Program-made: the position numbers and the translations under genes | The notes under the pieces: generated by a model | Databases searched by the model: none | Told to the model about the DNA's origin: nothing | The model's input: only the letters and a program-made list of their open reading frames with translations | Shown here: piece by piece, positions 51,901 through 59,809 of the stretch | Layout: each line of letters opens with the position of its first letter | Position numbering within the stretch: the stretch's first letter is position 1 | Source of the DNA: an uncultured Isoptericola sp. | Lineage (GTDB): Bacteria > Actinomycetota > Actinomycetes > Actinomycetales > Cellulomonadaceae | Direction of reading: 5' to 3' | Assembly (NCBI GenBank): GCA_947497265.1 | Contig: CANMFP010000012.1 | Span: 34,483 to 98,482, forward strand | Length of the DNA stretch: 64,000 nucleotides

Positions 51901-54900
51901 CTACCCCCAGGCGGTCGTCGCCCAGAGCGCCACGGCCCGTTCCGGCTCGGCGAGCACGGCGGCAAGCAGCACGGTGCGGTCCGGGCGCCCGAGGACGTCG
52001 GCGATCCCCGCGGCGAGCCCCGCCGGGGAGGTCGCGTGCACTCGCCCGGTCGCGTCGACCCACCACGGCACGGGCCGGCCGGCCACGGAGAGCCGCTCGT
52101 GCTCGAACCACGTGGCCGGCATGCGGTGGTCGAGCACCGCCAGGCGCGGGTCGAGCTCCCGCTCGGTGCCTGGCATGTCCGGCGCGGGCAGCCCGTCCTC
52201 TCCCGCCAACGGCAGGTCGAGCAGGTCGGCCAGCGCCTCGGCGTCGGCGGCCGGCGCAGGCAGGACCGCCCCGAGCGCCGCCCAGCGTGCCGTCCCGGCC
52301 ACCTCGACGTCGTCGGCCCGCTGCACGACGACGTCGCTCGCGTCCAGCGCGGGCAGCCGGTCCGGCAGGGGGTCCAGGGCGGACGACCGGTCGGACGGGT
52401 CGAGCCGTGCCGAGAGCCGTGCCAGTCCCCGCCACACCACGAGGGCGTCGCGCAGCGGCAGGTTCGCGCCCACGGCGGGCAGCCGGTCCAGCGCGGCGGG
52501 CCAGTCCGCGGCGTCGAGGTCGGTGAGCGCCTCCACGCCACCGAGCGCCCGCCGCGTCGCGACGTCGAGCCCAGCCAGGTCGCGGGGCGCCGTCGGCAGG
52601 AGGGGGACGCCGTCGTGCAGCGCGAAGGGCGCCCCGAAGCGTCCCCGCAACCACCACGCGGTGTACGACGGCGCGGCGGCGCGGCCCGTGCGCACCGGTG
52701 CCAGGAGCGCGTGGCGGGCGTCGGGGTCGGAGGAGAGCCGGGACAGGACGCTCGGCCAGGCTTCGTCGCCGACGGCGTCGAGGTCGGCGACAGCTACCAG
52801 GTCGCCCACGGCCACGCCCGCGCCGAACCGGCCGGCCAGCATGCGCAGGTAGTCCGACCAGCCGGCGAGCCATCCGGACGGGTCGTTCGGGTCCTGGTCG
52901 GCGTCGCTGCCCGCACCTTCGAGGTCCGATCCGTCCGGCTCTGGGGTCACGGCGTCCTGCACCGTGTAGACGGCGGGTTCCGTCCGCGCGCCCGCGGCGG
53001 CGAGGACCGGGGCGCTGTACCGGGCGACGAACTCGGGCGCGATGGGCGCCAGGCCCGTGAACAGCTCGGCCGCCCACGTGCCCGGCAGCACGGTCTCGCG
53101 CAGCGCCACTGTCTCGCCGTCGGCCGTCGGCACGGGCAGCTCGCCGGTCCAGAACGGCACGTCGGTGCCGCCCGCGAGCCGCACGAGGGCGAGCGCATGG
53201 CTCACCAGCTCCAGCGCGCCGTCGTCGCTGCCGCCGTCGAGGACGGCCTCGGCCGCGGCGAGGGAGACGTCCCGCACCTCCGGGTCGTGGAGCAACCGGC
53301 GCGGGTCCGTCGCCACCGCGCCCGCGCGCAGCAGCAGCGGGTGCGCGGCGTCCGGGTGCACCACGCGCAGGCCGAGGGCTCGCGCCGTCGCCGCGAGGGA
53401 GGCCTCGTCTCCGTCGTCCGCGGACTCGGGCAGGACGACGGCGCCCCGGACGCCCGCCACGCGGCCGTCGGCGAGCGGGATGCGCGCCCCGGCGAGTGCC
53501 TCGAGGACCCCCGGCTCCGCGGCGTGCGGTTCGAGGCCGGTCAGCAGCGCGTGCCACCGGGCGGCGGGCAGGCCGGCGGGCAGGTCGTCGACGAGGTCGG
53601 CGAGCGACGCCACCGTGGCACCCAGCGACCGCACCACCGCCTGATGGGCGGCGGGCACGGCGACGAGGCCGGGCAGCACCGGGGCCAGGGCCGCCACGAG
53701 CTCCGGGTCCTCGCCGGGCGTGCCCGTGACCACGAGGGCGTCCACCGGCGCGACGCCGCCGTCCAGGATCGGCGTGGTGCGCAGGGCGTCAACCGCCGCC
53801 GAACGGATCGCGGCGTCCAGCTCCGAGGCCGGCAGCCCGGTGGGGACCAGGCCGAGCACGTCGGTCTCTCCGGTACGGGCGACGTCACCCAGCAGGGCCG
53901 CGTACTCCCGGCCGGCGGCCACGGCGAGCCGCTCGGTCGCGGCGCAGGGCAGCACGTGGCGCCGGCTCGCGTCCACGGGAAACGTGGCCAGCAGCACCGC
54001 CGGGAGTTCCAGACCCACGTCCGTGGGGGTGGGCGCGTGCAGGACGCGACGCCGCGACGCGTCCGGGGCTCCGCCGTCGGGCACCAGAGCCCAGGTGAGC
54101 GACCAGTCGAGGCGCCGGTGCTCGCGCGGCAGGTCCGCGACGTCGACCTCCGCGAACCGCCCCGTCGCCGTCCGTTGTGGGCGCGATCTCTGGCCCGATA
54201 TGTTCCGTTCGTCCCCGTTCGCCACCCCAGAATTCGCGCCCACAACGGTCAGGGTGACGGAGTCGACGGCGGGGAACGCGAGCAGCAGGACGTCGTCCAC
54301 CTCGTCGAGCTGGGCACGCACCGACGCCAGCGACGCGTCGTCGCGCAGCGTCACCTCCACGACCGTGTCGTGCTCCGCGTCGGCGGGCAAACCAGCCGCC
54401 TCCACCGGCAGGCGCAGCACCGGCAGGTCGTCCCCGCGGTCCGCGACGTCCGCCGAGAGCCGGTCCGAGCCCGGGCGGCCGTCCGCCAGCACCTTGTCGA
54501 GGACCTCGCGCGTGGCCGCCGTCGAGAAGCGCACCCCGCCGGACCGCGACCGCACCGTGACGTCGTCCGACACCGCGCGCACCGCGGCGAAACCTACGCC
54601 GAAGCGGCCCACCTGGCCTGGTCCCGCTTTCGCCGAGGCACGCAGGGAGGCGAGCGACGCCACCCCGTCGGCGTCCAGGGCAGCACCCGTGTTGGCCACC
54701 ACGAGGCGGCGGGCGGCGGGATCGAGGCGGACGAGGGCGTGGCCCCGCACACCGGCACGAGCGGCGGCGTCGGCCGCGTTCTGCAGCAGCTCGACGACGA
54801 CACGGTCGCGGTAGTGGCCGCGGGCGTGGTCCTCCTCCGAGTTCGCGTCCTCACGGAAGCGGGTGGCGGACCCGAGCCACGCCTCCGCGACCGCGTGCCG

Positions 54901-54933
54901 CAGCGCGGCGGTCCCGAAGACGTCTTCCGTCAC
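51901..54933 (-). CDS. large sacsin/Hsp90-like ATP-binding protein
   Basis: A protein of 1010 residues. The first 230 form a GHKL ATP-binding fold as in Hsp90/sacsin: VVELLQNAADAAARAG (the N-box with catalytic Glu and Asn), LVVANTGAALDADGVASLASL (G1), and GQVGRFGVGFAAVRAV (G2). The rest is Ala/Leu/Asp-rich with many short repeats and no catalytic motif. About residues 230-253 are encoded by a 72-bp palindrome. The GTG start at 54933 overlaps the DUF3027 stop by GTGA. In relatives these proteins are unstudied; a chaperone-like role is inferred. Confidence 0.8.
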   Translation of the reverse strand: MTEDVFGTAALRHAVAEAWLGSATRFREDANSEEDHARGHYRDRVVVELLQNAADAAARAGVRGHALVRLDPAARRLVVANTGAALDADGVASLASLRASAKAGPGQVGRFGVGFAAVRAVSDDVTVRSRSGGVRFSTAATREVLDKVLADGRPGSDRLSADVADRGDDLPVLRLPVEAAGLPADAEHDTVVEVTLRDDASLASVRAQLDEVDDVLLLAFPAVDSVTLTVVGANSGVANGDERNISGQRSRPQRTATGRFAEVDVADLPREHRRLDWSLTWALVPDGGAPDASRRRVLHAPTPTDVGLELPAVLLATFPVDASRRHVLPCAATERLAVAAGREYAALLGDVARTGETDVLGLVPTGLPASELDAAIRSAAVDALRTTPILDGGVAPVDALVVTGTPGEDPELVAALAPVLPGLVAVPAAHQAVVRSLGATVASLADLVDDLPAGLPAARWHALLTGLEPHAAEPGVLEALAGARIPLADGRVAGVRGAVVLPESADDGDEASLAATARALGLRVVHPDAAHPLLLRAGAVATDPRRLLHDPEVRDVSLAAAEAVLDGGSDDGALELVSHALALVRLAGGTDVPFWTGELPVPTADGETVALRETVLPGTWAAELFTGLAPIAPEFVARYSAPVLAAAGARTEPAVYTVQDAVTPEPDGSDLEGAGSDADQDPNDPSGWLAGWSDYLRMLAGRFGAGVAVGDLVAVADLDAVGDEAWPSVLSRLSSDPDARHALLAPVRTGRAAAPSYTAWWLRGRFGAPFALHDGVPLLPTAPRDLAGLDVATRRALGGVEALTDLDAADWPAALDRLPAVGANLPLRDALVVWRGLARLSARLDPSDRSSALDPLPDRLPALDASDVVVQRADDVEVAGTARWAALGAVLPAPAADAEALADLLDLPLAGEDGLPAPDMPGTERELDPRLAVLDHRMPATWFEHERLSVAGRPVPWWVDATGRVHATSPAGLAAGIADVLGRPDRTVLLAAVLAEPERAVALWATTAWG
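54174..54246. repeat. 73-bp palindromic element, copy 5, inside a coding sequence
   Basis: The arms read GTTGTGGGCGCGATCTCTGG and, at the other end, CCAGAATTCGCGCCCACAAC, with two differences from the standard arm. It encodes in frame about 24 extra residues (GDERNISGQRSRPQ) in the ATPase gene, right after the GHKL fold, without introducing a stop. It is the only full copy that is not at a gene end. Confidence 0.9.
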
Positions 54934-55790
54934 GCGATCCCAGCACCTTTCGGCTCCTCGGTGCCGCCCGACGACGGCTCCGGTGTCGCGGCACCGGCAC
55001 CTGGCAGCTCGACCCGCTCGATCGACGACTCGTCGATCATCGGGGCCGGTGCCGGCCAGTCGCTCGGGCGGCTGCTCACGTCGGTCTCCGAGTGCGCCCC
55101 GCAGCCGTGGTCCAGCGAGACCACCTTGCCGTCGTCCGGCGACCACTCGTTGGCGCACACCCCGAAGAGCTGGCCCAGGGGACCCTGCAGCGGCACGAGG
55201 AACGCGCAGGACGTGCACTCCTTCGCCGAGGCGACGGCACCCGGTGCCGTCGGGCCGCGCGAACCGCGGTACCAGCGCTCCGCCGCCTCGTCCCGGCCCT
55301 GCGGGGAGAGCACCCGCTGGCGGGCCAGGGCGAGCTCGTCGATCGCGACCTCGTCCAGCTCCGCGTCGCCCGTGGGCGTCCAGCCGGGCTCCAGCCGCGG
55401 GTCGTCCGGACGGAACGGGAGCGTGTCCCCCGGCCGCACGTCACCCGGTCGCAGCCGTTCCGACCACGGCACCCACTCCGGGGCGAGGATCGCCTCGTCC
55501 CCCGGCAGCAGCTCCACCTCGCACACCGTGGCGTTGCGGCCGCGCGGCACGCGGGCCAGCGTCACCGTCCAGTGCCAGCCGCGGTAGCCCTTCATGCCGG
55601 CCGCGAACCGGTGCGACATGAGCCGCTCACCCTCGGCGTGGGTACCGAGGTGCTCACCGACGTCGTCCGGTGAGGAGGCGACGTCCAGCGCCGCGGCGCG
55701 TGCCTGTTCGACCGCGCCCAGCAGGACGGCGTCGTTCTTGGCCCGCGAGCTCACGCGGCGTGCCCTCACGGGCGCGTCGGCGTTTGCCAT
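54930..55790 (-). CDS. DUF3027 family protein
   Basis: A 286-residue cytoplasmic protein. The core SHRFAAGMKGYRGWHWTVTLARVPRG followed by VCEVELLPGDEAILAPEWVPW and RPGDVRPGDTLPF is the DUF3027 signature. A Cys-rich C-terminal part (ECTSCAF and FGVCANEWSPDDGKVVSLDHGCGAHSE) may bind zinc. It is coupled to the sacsin-like ATPase by GTGA and lies 14 bases from the cold-shock gene, a conserved actinobacterial arrangement. Function unknown. The ATG at 55790 is used. Confidence 0.87.
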   Translation of the reverse strand: MANADAPVRARRVSSRAKNDAVLLGAVEQARAAALDVASSPDDVGEHLGTHAEGERLMSHRFAAGMKGYRGWHWTVTLARVPRGRNATVCEVELLPGDEAILAPEWVPWSERLRPGDVRPGDTLPFRPDDPRLEPGWTPTGDAELDEVAIDELALARQRVLSPQGRDEAAERWYRGSRGPTAPGAVASAKECTSCAFLVPLQGPLGQLFGVCANEWSPDDGKVVSLDHGCGAHSETDVSSRPSDWPAPAPMIDESSIERVELPGAGAATPEPSSGGTEEPKGAGIA

Positions 55791-55803
55791 GATCGTCTCG
55801 CTC

Positions 55804-56187
55804 TCAGGAATCGAGGTTGTCGGCGACGGCACGGAGCATCGTGGCGACGCGCTTGCCGGCCTCGCCCTCCGGATACTTGCCGCGCTTGAGCTGGTCGCCC
55901 GTGCGGTCGAGCACCCGGATGAGGTCCTCCACGATGCCCGCCAGCTCTGACGGCGGCCGGCGCTTGGCCCGGACCACCGACGGCTGCGGGTCCAGCAGCT
56001 TCACCGACAGGGCGGAAGGGCCGCGTCGCCCGTCCGCCACGCCGAAGTCCACCCGGGCGCCGGGCTTCGGGCTCTGCGCGTCCTCGGGCAGCGCGGAGGC
56101 GTGCAGGAACACCTCACCGCCGTCGTCGTTGGCGATGAAGCCGAATCCACGCTCCGCGTCGTACCACTTGACCTTGCCGGTTGGCAC
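55804..56187 (-). CDS. cold-shock-domain protein with C-terminal extension
   Basis: A 127-residue protein: a cold-shock domain (residues 1-65, GKVKWYDAERGFGFIANDD with RNP1, and VFLHASAL as RNP2) binds single-stranded nucleic acid, followed by a helical extension (ELAGIVEDLIRVLDRTGDQLKRG) found in the actinobacterial CspB-like group upstream of DUF3027. GTG 56187 starts VPTGKVKWYD, as in the family; a GTG ten codons upstream is less likely. The ribosome site GAAGAGGT supports it. Confidence 0.92.
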   Translation of the reverse strand: MPTGKVKWYDAERGFGFIANDDGGEVFLHASALPEDAQSPKPGARVDFGVADGRRGPSALSVKLLDPQPSVVRAKRRPPSELAGIVEDLIRVLDRTGDQLKRGKYPEGEAGKRVATMLRAVADNLDS

Positions 56188-56301
56188 CTGGACCTCTTCG
56201 TGCTCGTCGTTCTTCACAGCTGTTCGGCCAGAGGGGCCGAGGCAGTGTCCCAGGGTACCGGGAAGTTGGGCGCCGGCTCGTCGCAGGACCTCTCGACAAC
56301 C

Positions 56302-57804
56302 TCAGTAGGCGCCCTGGGCGGCCAGCACCACCTTGGCCGTGCGGGCCAGGATCAGCAGGTCACCGAACGGGGTCCAGTTCTCCGCGTAGTAGACGTCCAG
56401 GCGGACGGCCTCCTCCCACGGCAGGTCCGAACGACCTCCCACCTGCCACAGCCCGGTGATCCCGGGCTTGACGAGGAGCCGACGGCGCATGCGGGCCTCG
56501 TAGCGGCTGACCTCCTGCGGCAGCGGCGGCCGCGGCCCCACGAGGGACATCTGCCCGGCCAGCACGTTGAAGAGCTGTGGCAGCTCGTCCAGGGAGTAGC
56601 GGCGCAGCATCCTGCCGGCACGGGTGACGCGCGGGTCGTCGTGGCGCTTGAAGAGCACGCCTGTGCCGTCGTGCTCCGAGCCGAGGACGGCCTCCTCCTG
56701 GTCCGCCCCGACGCGCATCGTGCGGAACTTCAGCATCGGGAACGTCTGCCCGCCGCGGCCGACCCGGAGCTGGCTGTAGAACACCGGCCCCCGGCTCGTC
56801 GTCGCGACGACCAGCGCCACGGTCACGAGCACCGGCAGCACCACGAGCGTGATGAGGGCCGCGCCGATCCAGTCCATGATCGTCTTGGCCACGTACTTGG
56901 GGCCCGCGAACCGCGGCGCGTCGACGTGCAGCAGCGAGACGGACTGCTCGGGGGTCACGGTGATGCGCGGGCCGGCGACGTCGGCCAGCTCGGCCATGAG
57001 CATGAGGTCGACACCCACCGGCTCGAGCTCCCACCCGAGGCGGCGCACGGCCTCCGCCGTCATCCGGTCGGAGCCCGCCACGGCGACGCAGTCCGCGCCC
57101 ACCTGGGCCGCGATCGTCGCCGACCCGTCGAGGTCGGCCAGCACCGGGACGCCGAGCACCTCCTCGCCCGTGCGCGCCTCGGTCGTCGGGGTGCACACCC
57201 CGACGACCCGGTACCCCGAGGGCCGTTCGTTGAGCTCGCGGATGAGGCGCTCGGTCTGGTCGCGCAGCCCGACGGCGAGGACCGACGTCGTCGACTCCCC
57301 CCGGGCACGGCGGCGGCGCAGCCAGCCGCGCCACTGCCAGCGGCCCACCAGCAGGAACACCAGCCCGAGCGGGAACGCGACGAGCAGGTAGGTGCGCAGG
57401 CCCGGCCAGGACAGGACGAAGGCGCCCAGCGCGAGGACGGCGAAGAGGCGCAGGGTCGCGTCGAAGATCCGCTCGAACTCCTGCGGGCCCGAGGCGAAGA
57501 GGCGGACGTCGTAGCCACGGCTCAGCGCGATCGACACCGGCCACACCGCGGTGACGACCACGATGAAGACGATCTGGTCCCAGCGGAACCCGTGGGCCGG
57601 CGGCCAGGCACCGTCGAGGTTGTTGCCCATGACCGCCAGGAACGTCGCCAGCGCCACCAGCACGGCGTCGGTCAGCATCAGCCGACGGCGGTACGCCGTC
57701 TGCCAGCTCCTGGCGCGGAACGCTGCACGGACCTCCCGGAGGCGCGCGGCGCGCACCCCGGCGAGCGCTCGGCGCGTTCGCTGCTGGACGTCGGTGATGG
57801 ACAC
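56302..57804 (-). CDS. undecaprenyl-phosphate sugar phosphotransferase (polyprenyl glycosylphosphotransferase)
   Basis: Initiates surface-polymer synthesis by moving a sugar 1-phosphate onto undecaprenyl phosphate. The 500-residue protein has four N-terminal helices, a CoA-binding-like Rossmann domain (about 165-280) and the catalytic C-terminal domain after helix 5, with VFYSQLRVGRGGQTFPMLKFRTM, DELPQLFNVLAGQMSLVGPRPPLP and PGITGLWQVGGRS. WcaJ/CpsE-like. GTG start. Three GGGTGAAA repeats precede it. The window contains several possible users of its lipid-linked sugar, but no single gene cluster. Confidence 0.92.
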   Translation of the reverse strand: MSITDVQQRTRRALAGVRAARLREVRAAFRARSWQTAYRRRLMLTDAVLVALATFLAVMGNNLDGAWPPAHGFRWDQIVFIVVVTAVWPVSIALSRGYDVRLFASGPQEFERIFDATLRLFAVLALGAFVLSWPGLRTYLLVAFPLGLVFLLVGRWQWRGWLRRRRARGESTTSVLAVGLRDQTERLIRELNERPSGYRVVGVCTPTTEARTGEEVLGVPVLADLDGSATIAAQVGADCVAVAGSDRMTAEAVRRLGWELEPVGVDLMLMAELADVAGPRITVTPEQSVSLLHVDAPRFAGPKYVAKTIMDWIGAALITLVVLPVLVTVALVVATTSRGPVFYSQLRVGRGGQTFPMLKFRTMRVGADQEEAVLGSEHDGTGVLFKRHDDPRVTRAGRMLRRYSLDELPQLFNVLAGQMSLVGPRPPLPQEVSRYEARMRRRLLVKPGITGLWQVGGRSDLPWEEAVRLDVYYAENWTPFGDLLILARTAKVVLAAQGAY

Positions 57805-57883
57805 GGTGGGTTCTCCTCGAGACGACGCTTTCTGTCATGACTCTAGGAGCGGAGAACCGCTTCGATGTGCTTTTCCGGAGCCC

Positions 57884-57949
57884 TTTCACCCCGTCTTTCA
57901 CCCACTGTTCCCGGGGCAGCGTTTTCCCCTGTCACACGCAGTTTCACCC
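57884..57949 (-). promoter_or_regulatory. three GGGTGAAA direct repeats upstream of the sugar transferase gene
   Basis: On the minus strand GGGTGAAA occurs at 57942-57949, 57896-57903 and 57884-57891, between the TetR gene and the sugar transferase. The last two are 12 bases apart (start to start). Three copies in a 160-base gap are unlikely by chance and suggest binding sites for a regulator of the polymer-initiating enzyme. The remainder of the gap shows nothing else. Confidence 0.45.
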
Positions 57950-57964
57950 GGGTGAGAACGCGTG

Positions 57965-58690
57965 CTAGAGGCCGATGCCGAGGTCCGCGGCCAGTCGCAG
58001 GGCGACGACGTCGAACCACGCCTCGGGGTCGCTCACCGTGTTGACCAGGTGACCGAACATCTCGAAGGAGACCGTTCCCAGCACGGTGGTCCAGGCCATG
58101 AGGGTGCGCACGACCAGCTCGGGCGGCGCGTCCGTGATCAGGCCGCGCGCCGCGAGGAAGTCCCGCGCACCGGCCACGAGGTCCGTCAGGTCAGCCTGCG
58201 CCGTCGGGCTGAGCGGCGGGACGGTGCCGCCGTCGTGCGCGTCGGCCACGACCCTGACCAGGACCAGGACGAGGCGCGTCGCCGGGTCGATCGTGTCGGG
58301 CGGGGCGGCGTACCCGGGCACGGGGGTGCCGTAGAGCAGCCGGAACTCGCCGGGGTGCGCCACCGACCACGTGCGCACGGCGCGGCACGCGGCGAGCCAC
58401 CGCGTGGTGACGTCGGAGCGCTCGGCGACGGCGGCCTCGGCGTCCTCGACGGCGGCACCGAGCTCGTCGTAGCACTCGACGATGAGCGCGGTCAGCAGAG
58501 CGTCCCGGTTCTCGACGTACCGGTAGACCGCGGAGGAGACCATGCCGACGTCGCGGGCGACGGCGCGCAGCGACAGGGCCGCGGGGCCGTCGGCCGCGAG
58601 GCGGGCGCGGGCGGCCGCGAGGATCTCCTGGGTGATGGTCTCGCGGGCGAGCGCCCTGGCCGTGCGCGGCGTGCTGGTCACGTCTCGCAT
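57965..58690 (-). CDS. TetR family regulator with WHG domain
   Basis: A 241-residue repressor. The N-terminal TetR helix-turn-helix has ITQEILAAARARLAADGPAALSLRAVARDVGMVSSAVYRYVENR. The C-terminal ligand domain contains HPGEFRLLYGTPVPGYAAP, the signature of the TetR WHG group. It is divergent from the epimerase gene, and the 106-base gap holds two matching palindromes, so it probably represses its neighbour. Confidence 0.92.
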   Translation of the reverse strand: MRDVTSTPRTARALARETITQEILAAARARLAADGPAALSLRAVARDVGMVSSAVYRYVENRDALLTALIVECYDELGAAVEDAEAAVAERSDVTTRWLAACRAVRTWSVAHPGEFRLLYGTPVPGYAAPPDTIDPATRLVLVLVRVVADAHDGGTVPPLSPTAQADLTDLVAGARDFLAARGLITDAPPELVVRTLMAWTTVLGTVSFEMFGHLVNTVSDPEAWFDVVALRLAADLGIGL

Positions 58691-58702
58691 CCTCGCACGG
58701 AT

Positions 58703-58777
58703 CGGTGCTCACTACCGAGAGCGCCGCTCTTGCCAGTCCGTGGCGCCGGAGGCATACTCGAAACGAGAGCACCGTTC
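58703..58777. promoter_or_regulatory. paired TetR operators between tetR and epimerase
   Basis: Two sites of the form GAGAGCRCCGYTC occur: GAGAGCGCCGCTC at 58717 and GAGAGCACCGTTC at 58765. Each is a short near-palindrome. A third half-site (CGGTGCTC) lies at 58703. They cover the region between the divergent start codons, consistent with one TetR protein repressing both genes. Confidence 0.55.
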
Positions 58778-58796
58778 ACAACAAGGAGCACTGATC

Positions 58797-59714
58797 ATGG
58801 ATCGTCATCTCGTCGTCGGTGCCGGGCCTGTGGGCCGCCAGGTCGCCGCCCTGCTCGCCGGTCGCGGCTCGCACGTCACCGTCGCCACCCGTTCCGGGCG
58901 CAGCACCGGGGTCGGCGGCGTGGAGCACCTCACGCTCGACGCCGCCGACCCCGACGCGCTGACCCGCGCCACCGAGCACGCCGCCGTCCTCTACAACTGC
59001 GCCAACCCCACCGACTACACCCGGTGGGAGACCGTGTGGCCGCCCCTCGCCGCGTCGCTGCAGACCGCCGCCGAGCGCACCGGCGCCGTCTACGCCATCA
59101 CCGGCACCCTCTACCCGTACGGCCCCGTCGACGGCCCCATGACCGAGGGCCTCCCCGACGCCGCCACCGACCACAAGGGCCGCCTGCGCACCCGGCTGTG
59201 GGCCGACGCGCGCGCCGCGCACGACGCCGGCCGGCTGCGCGCCGTCGAGGTGCGCGGCTCCGACTACATGGGCCCCGGCGTCGGGCAGAACGGTCACGTC
59301 TCGCGCGTGGTCCCGGCCGCCCTGCGCGGCCGCCGCGCCATGATGATGGGCCGCACCGACCTGCCGCACACCTTCACCGACGTGCGCGACGTCGCACGCA
59401 CCCTCGTCGCGGCCGCCGACGACCCCGACGCCCACGGGCGCATCTGGCACGTACCCAGCAACCCGCCCGTCACCCAGGCACAGGCGCTGACCGACGTCCT
59501 CGCGACCGTCGGCCGGCCGCCCGTGCCCGTCTCGTCGCTGCGCGGCCCCGCCTGGACCGTCGCCGCCGCCTTCTCGCCCCTGCTGCGCGAGCTGCGCCAG
59601 CTCCGCTACCAGTGGGAGGCGCCGTACCTCCTCGACTCCCGAGCGGCGCAGGAGCGGTTCGGCATCGCCCCGACACCGTGGGACGAGGTCTGCCGCGCGA
59701 CCGCCCGGCCCTGA
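58797..59714 (+). CDS. NAD-dependent epimerase/dehydratase-like oxidoreductase
   Basis: A 305-residue SDR-type (extended/atypical) protein. The nucleotide site is VVGAGPVGRQVAALLAG, and the segment VYAITGTLYPYGPVDGPMTE takes the place of the catalytic S/T-Y region. The usual Y-x-x-x-K is not clear: this region has YGPVDG and HKGRLR instead. Such proteins are often targets of neighbouring TetR WHG regulators. The substrate is unknown. ATG preceded by AAGGAG. Confidence 0.85.
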   Translation: MDRHLVVGAGPVGRQVAALLAGRGSHVTVATRSGRSTGVGGVEHLTLDAADPDALTRATEHAAVLYNCANPTDYTRWETVWPPLAASLQTAAERTGAVYAITGTLYPYGPVDGPMTEGLPDAATDHKGRLRTRLWADARAAHDAGRLRAVEVRGSDYMGPGVGQNGHVSRVVPAALRGRRAMMMGRTDLPHTFTDVRDVARTLVAAADDPDAHGRIWHVPSNPPVTQAQALTDVLATVGRPPVPVSSLRGPAWTVAAAFSPLLRELRQLRYQWEAPYLLDSRAAQERFGIAPTPWDEVCRATARP

Positions 59715-59809
59715 CGCGACGGCCCTGACCGGACCGTCCTGACCGTGCCCTGGCCGCCCTGACGACCCGGGTCGCGAGACGTCCAGGGACCCGGCGTAGC
59801 ATCGTGCAG

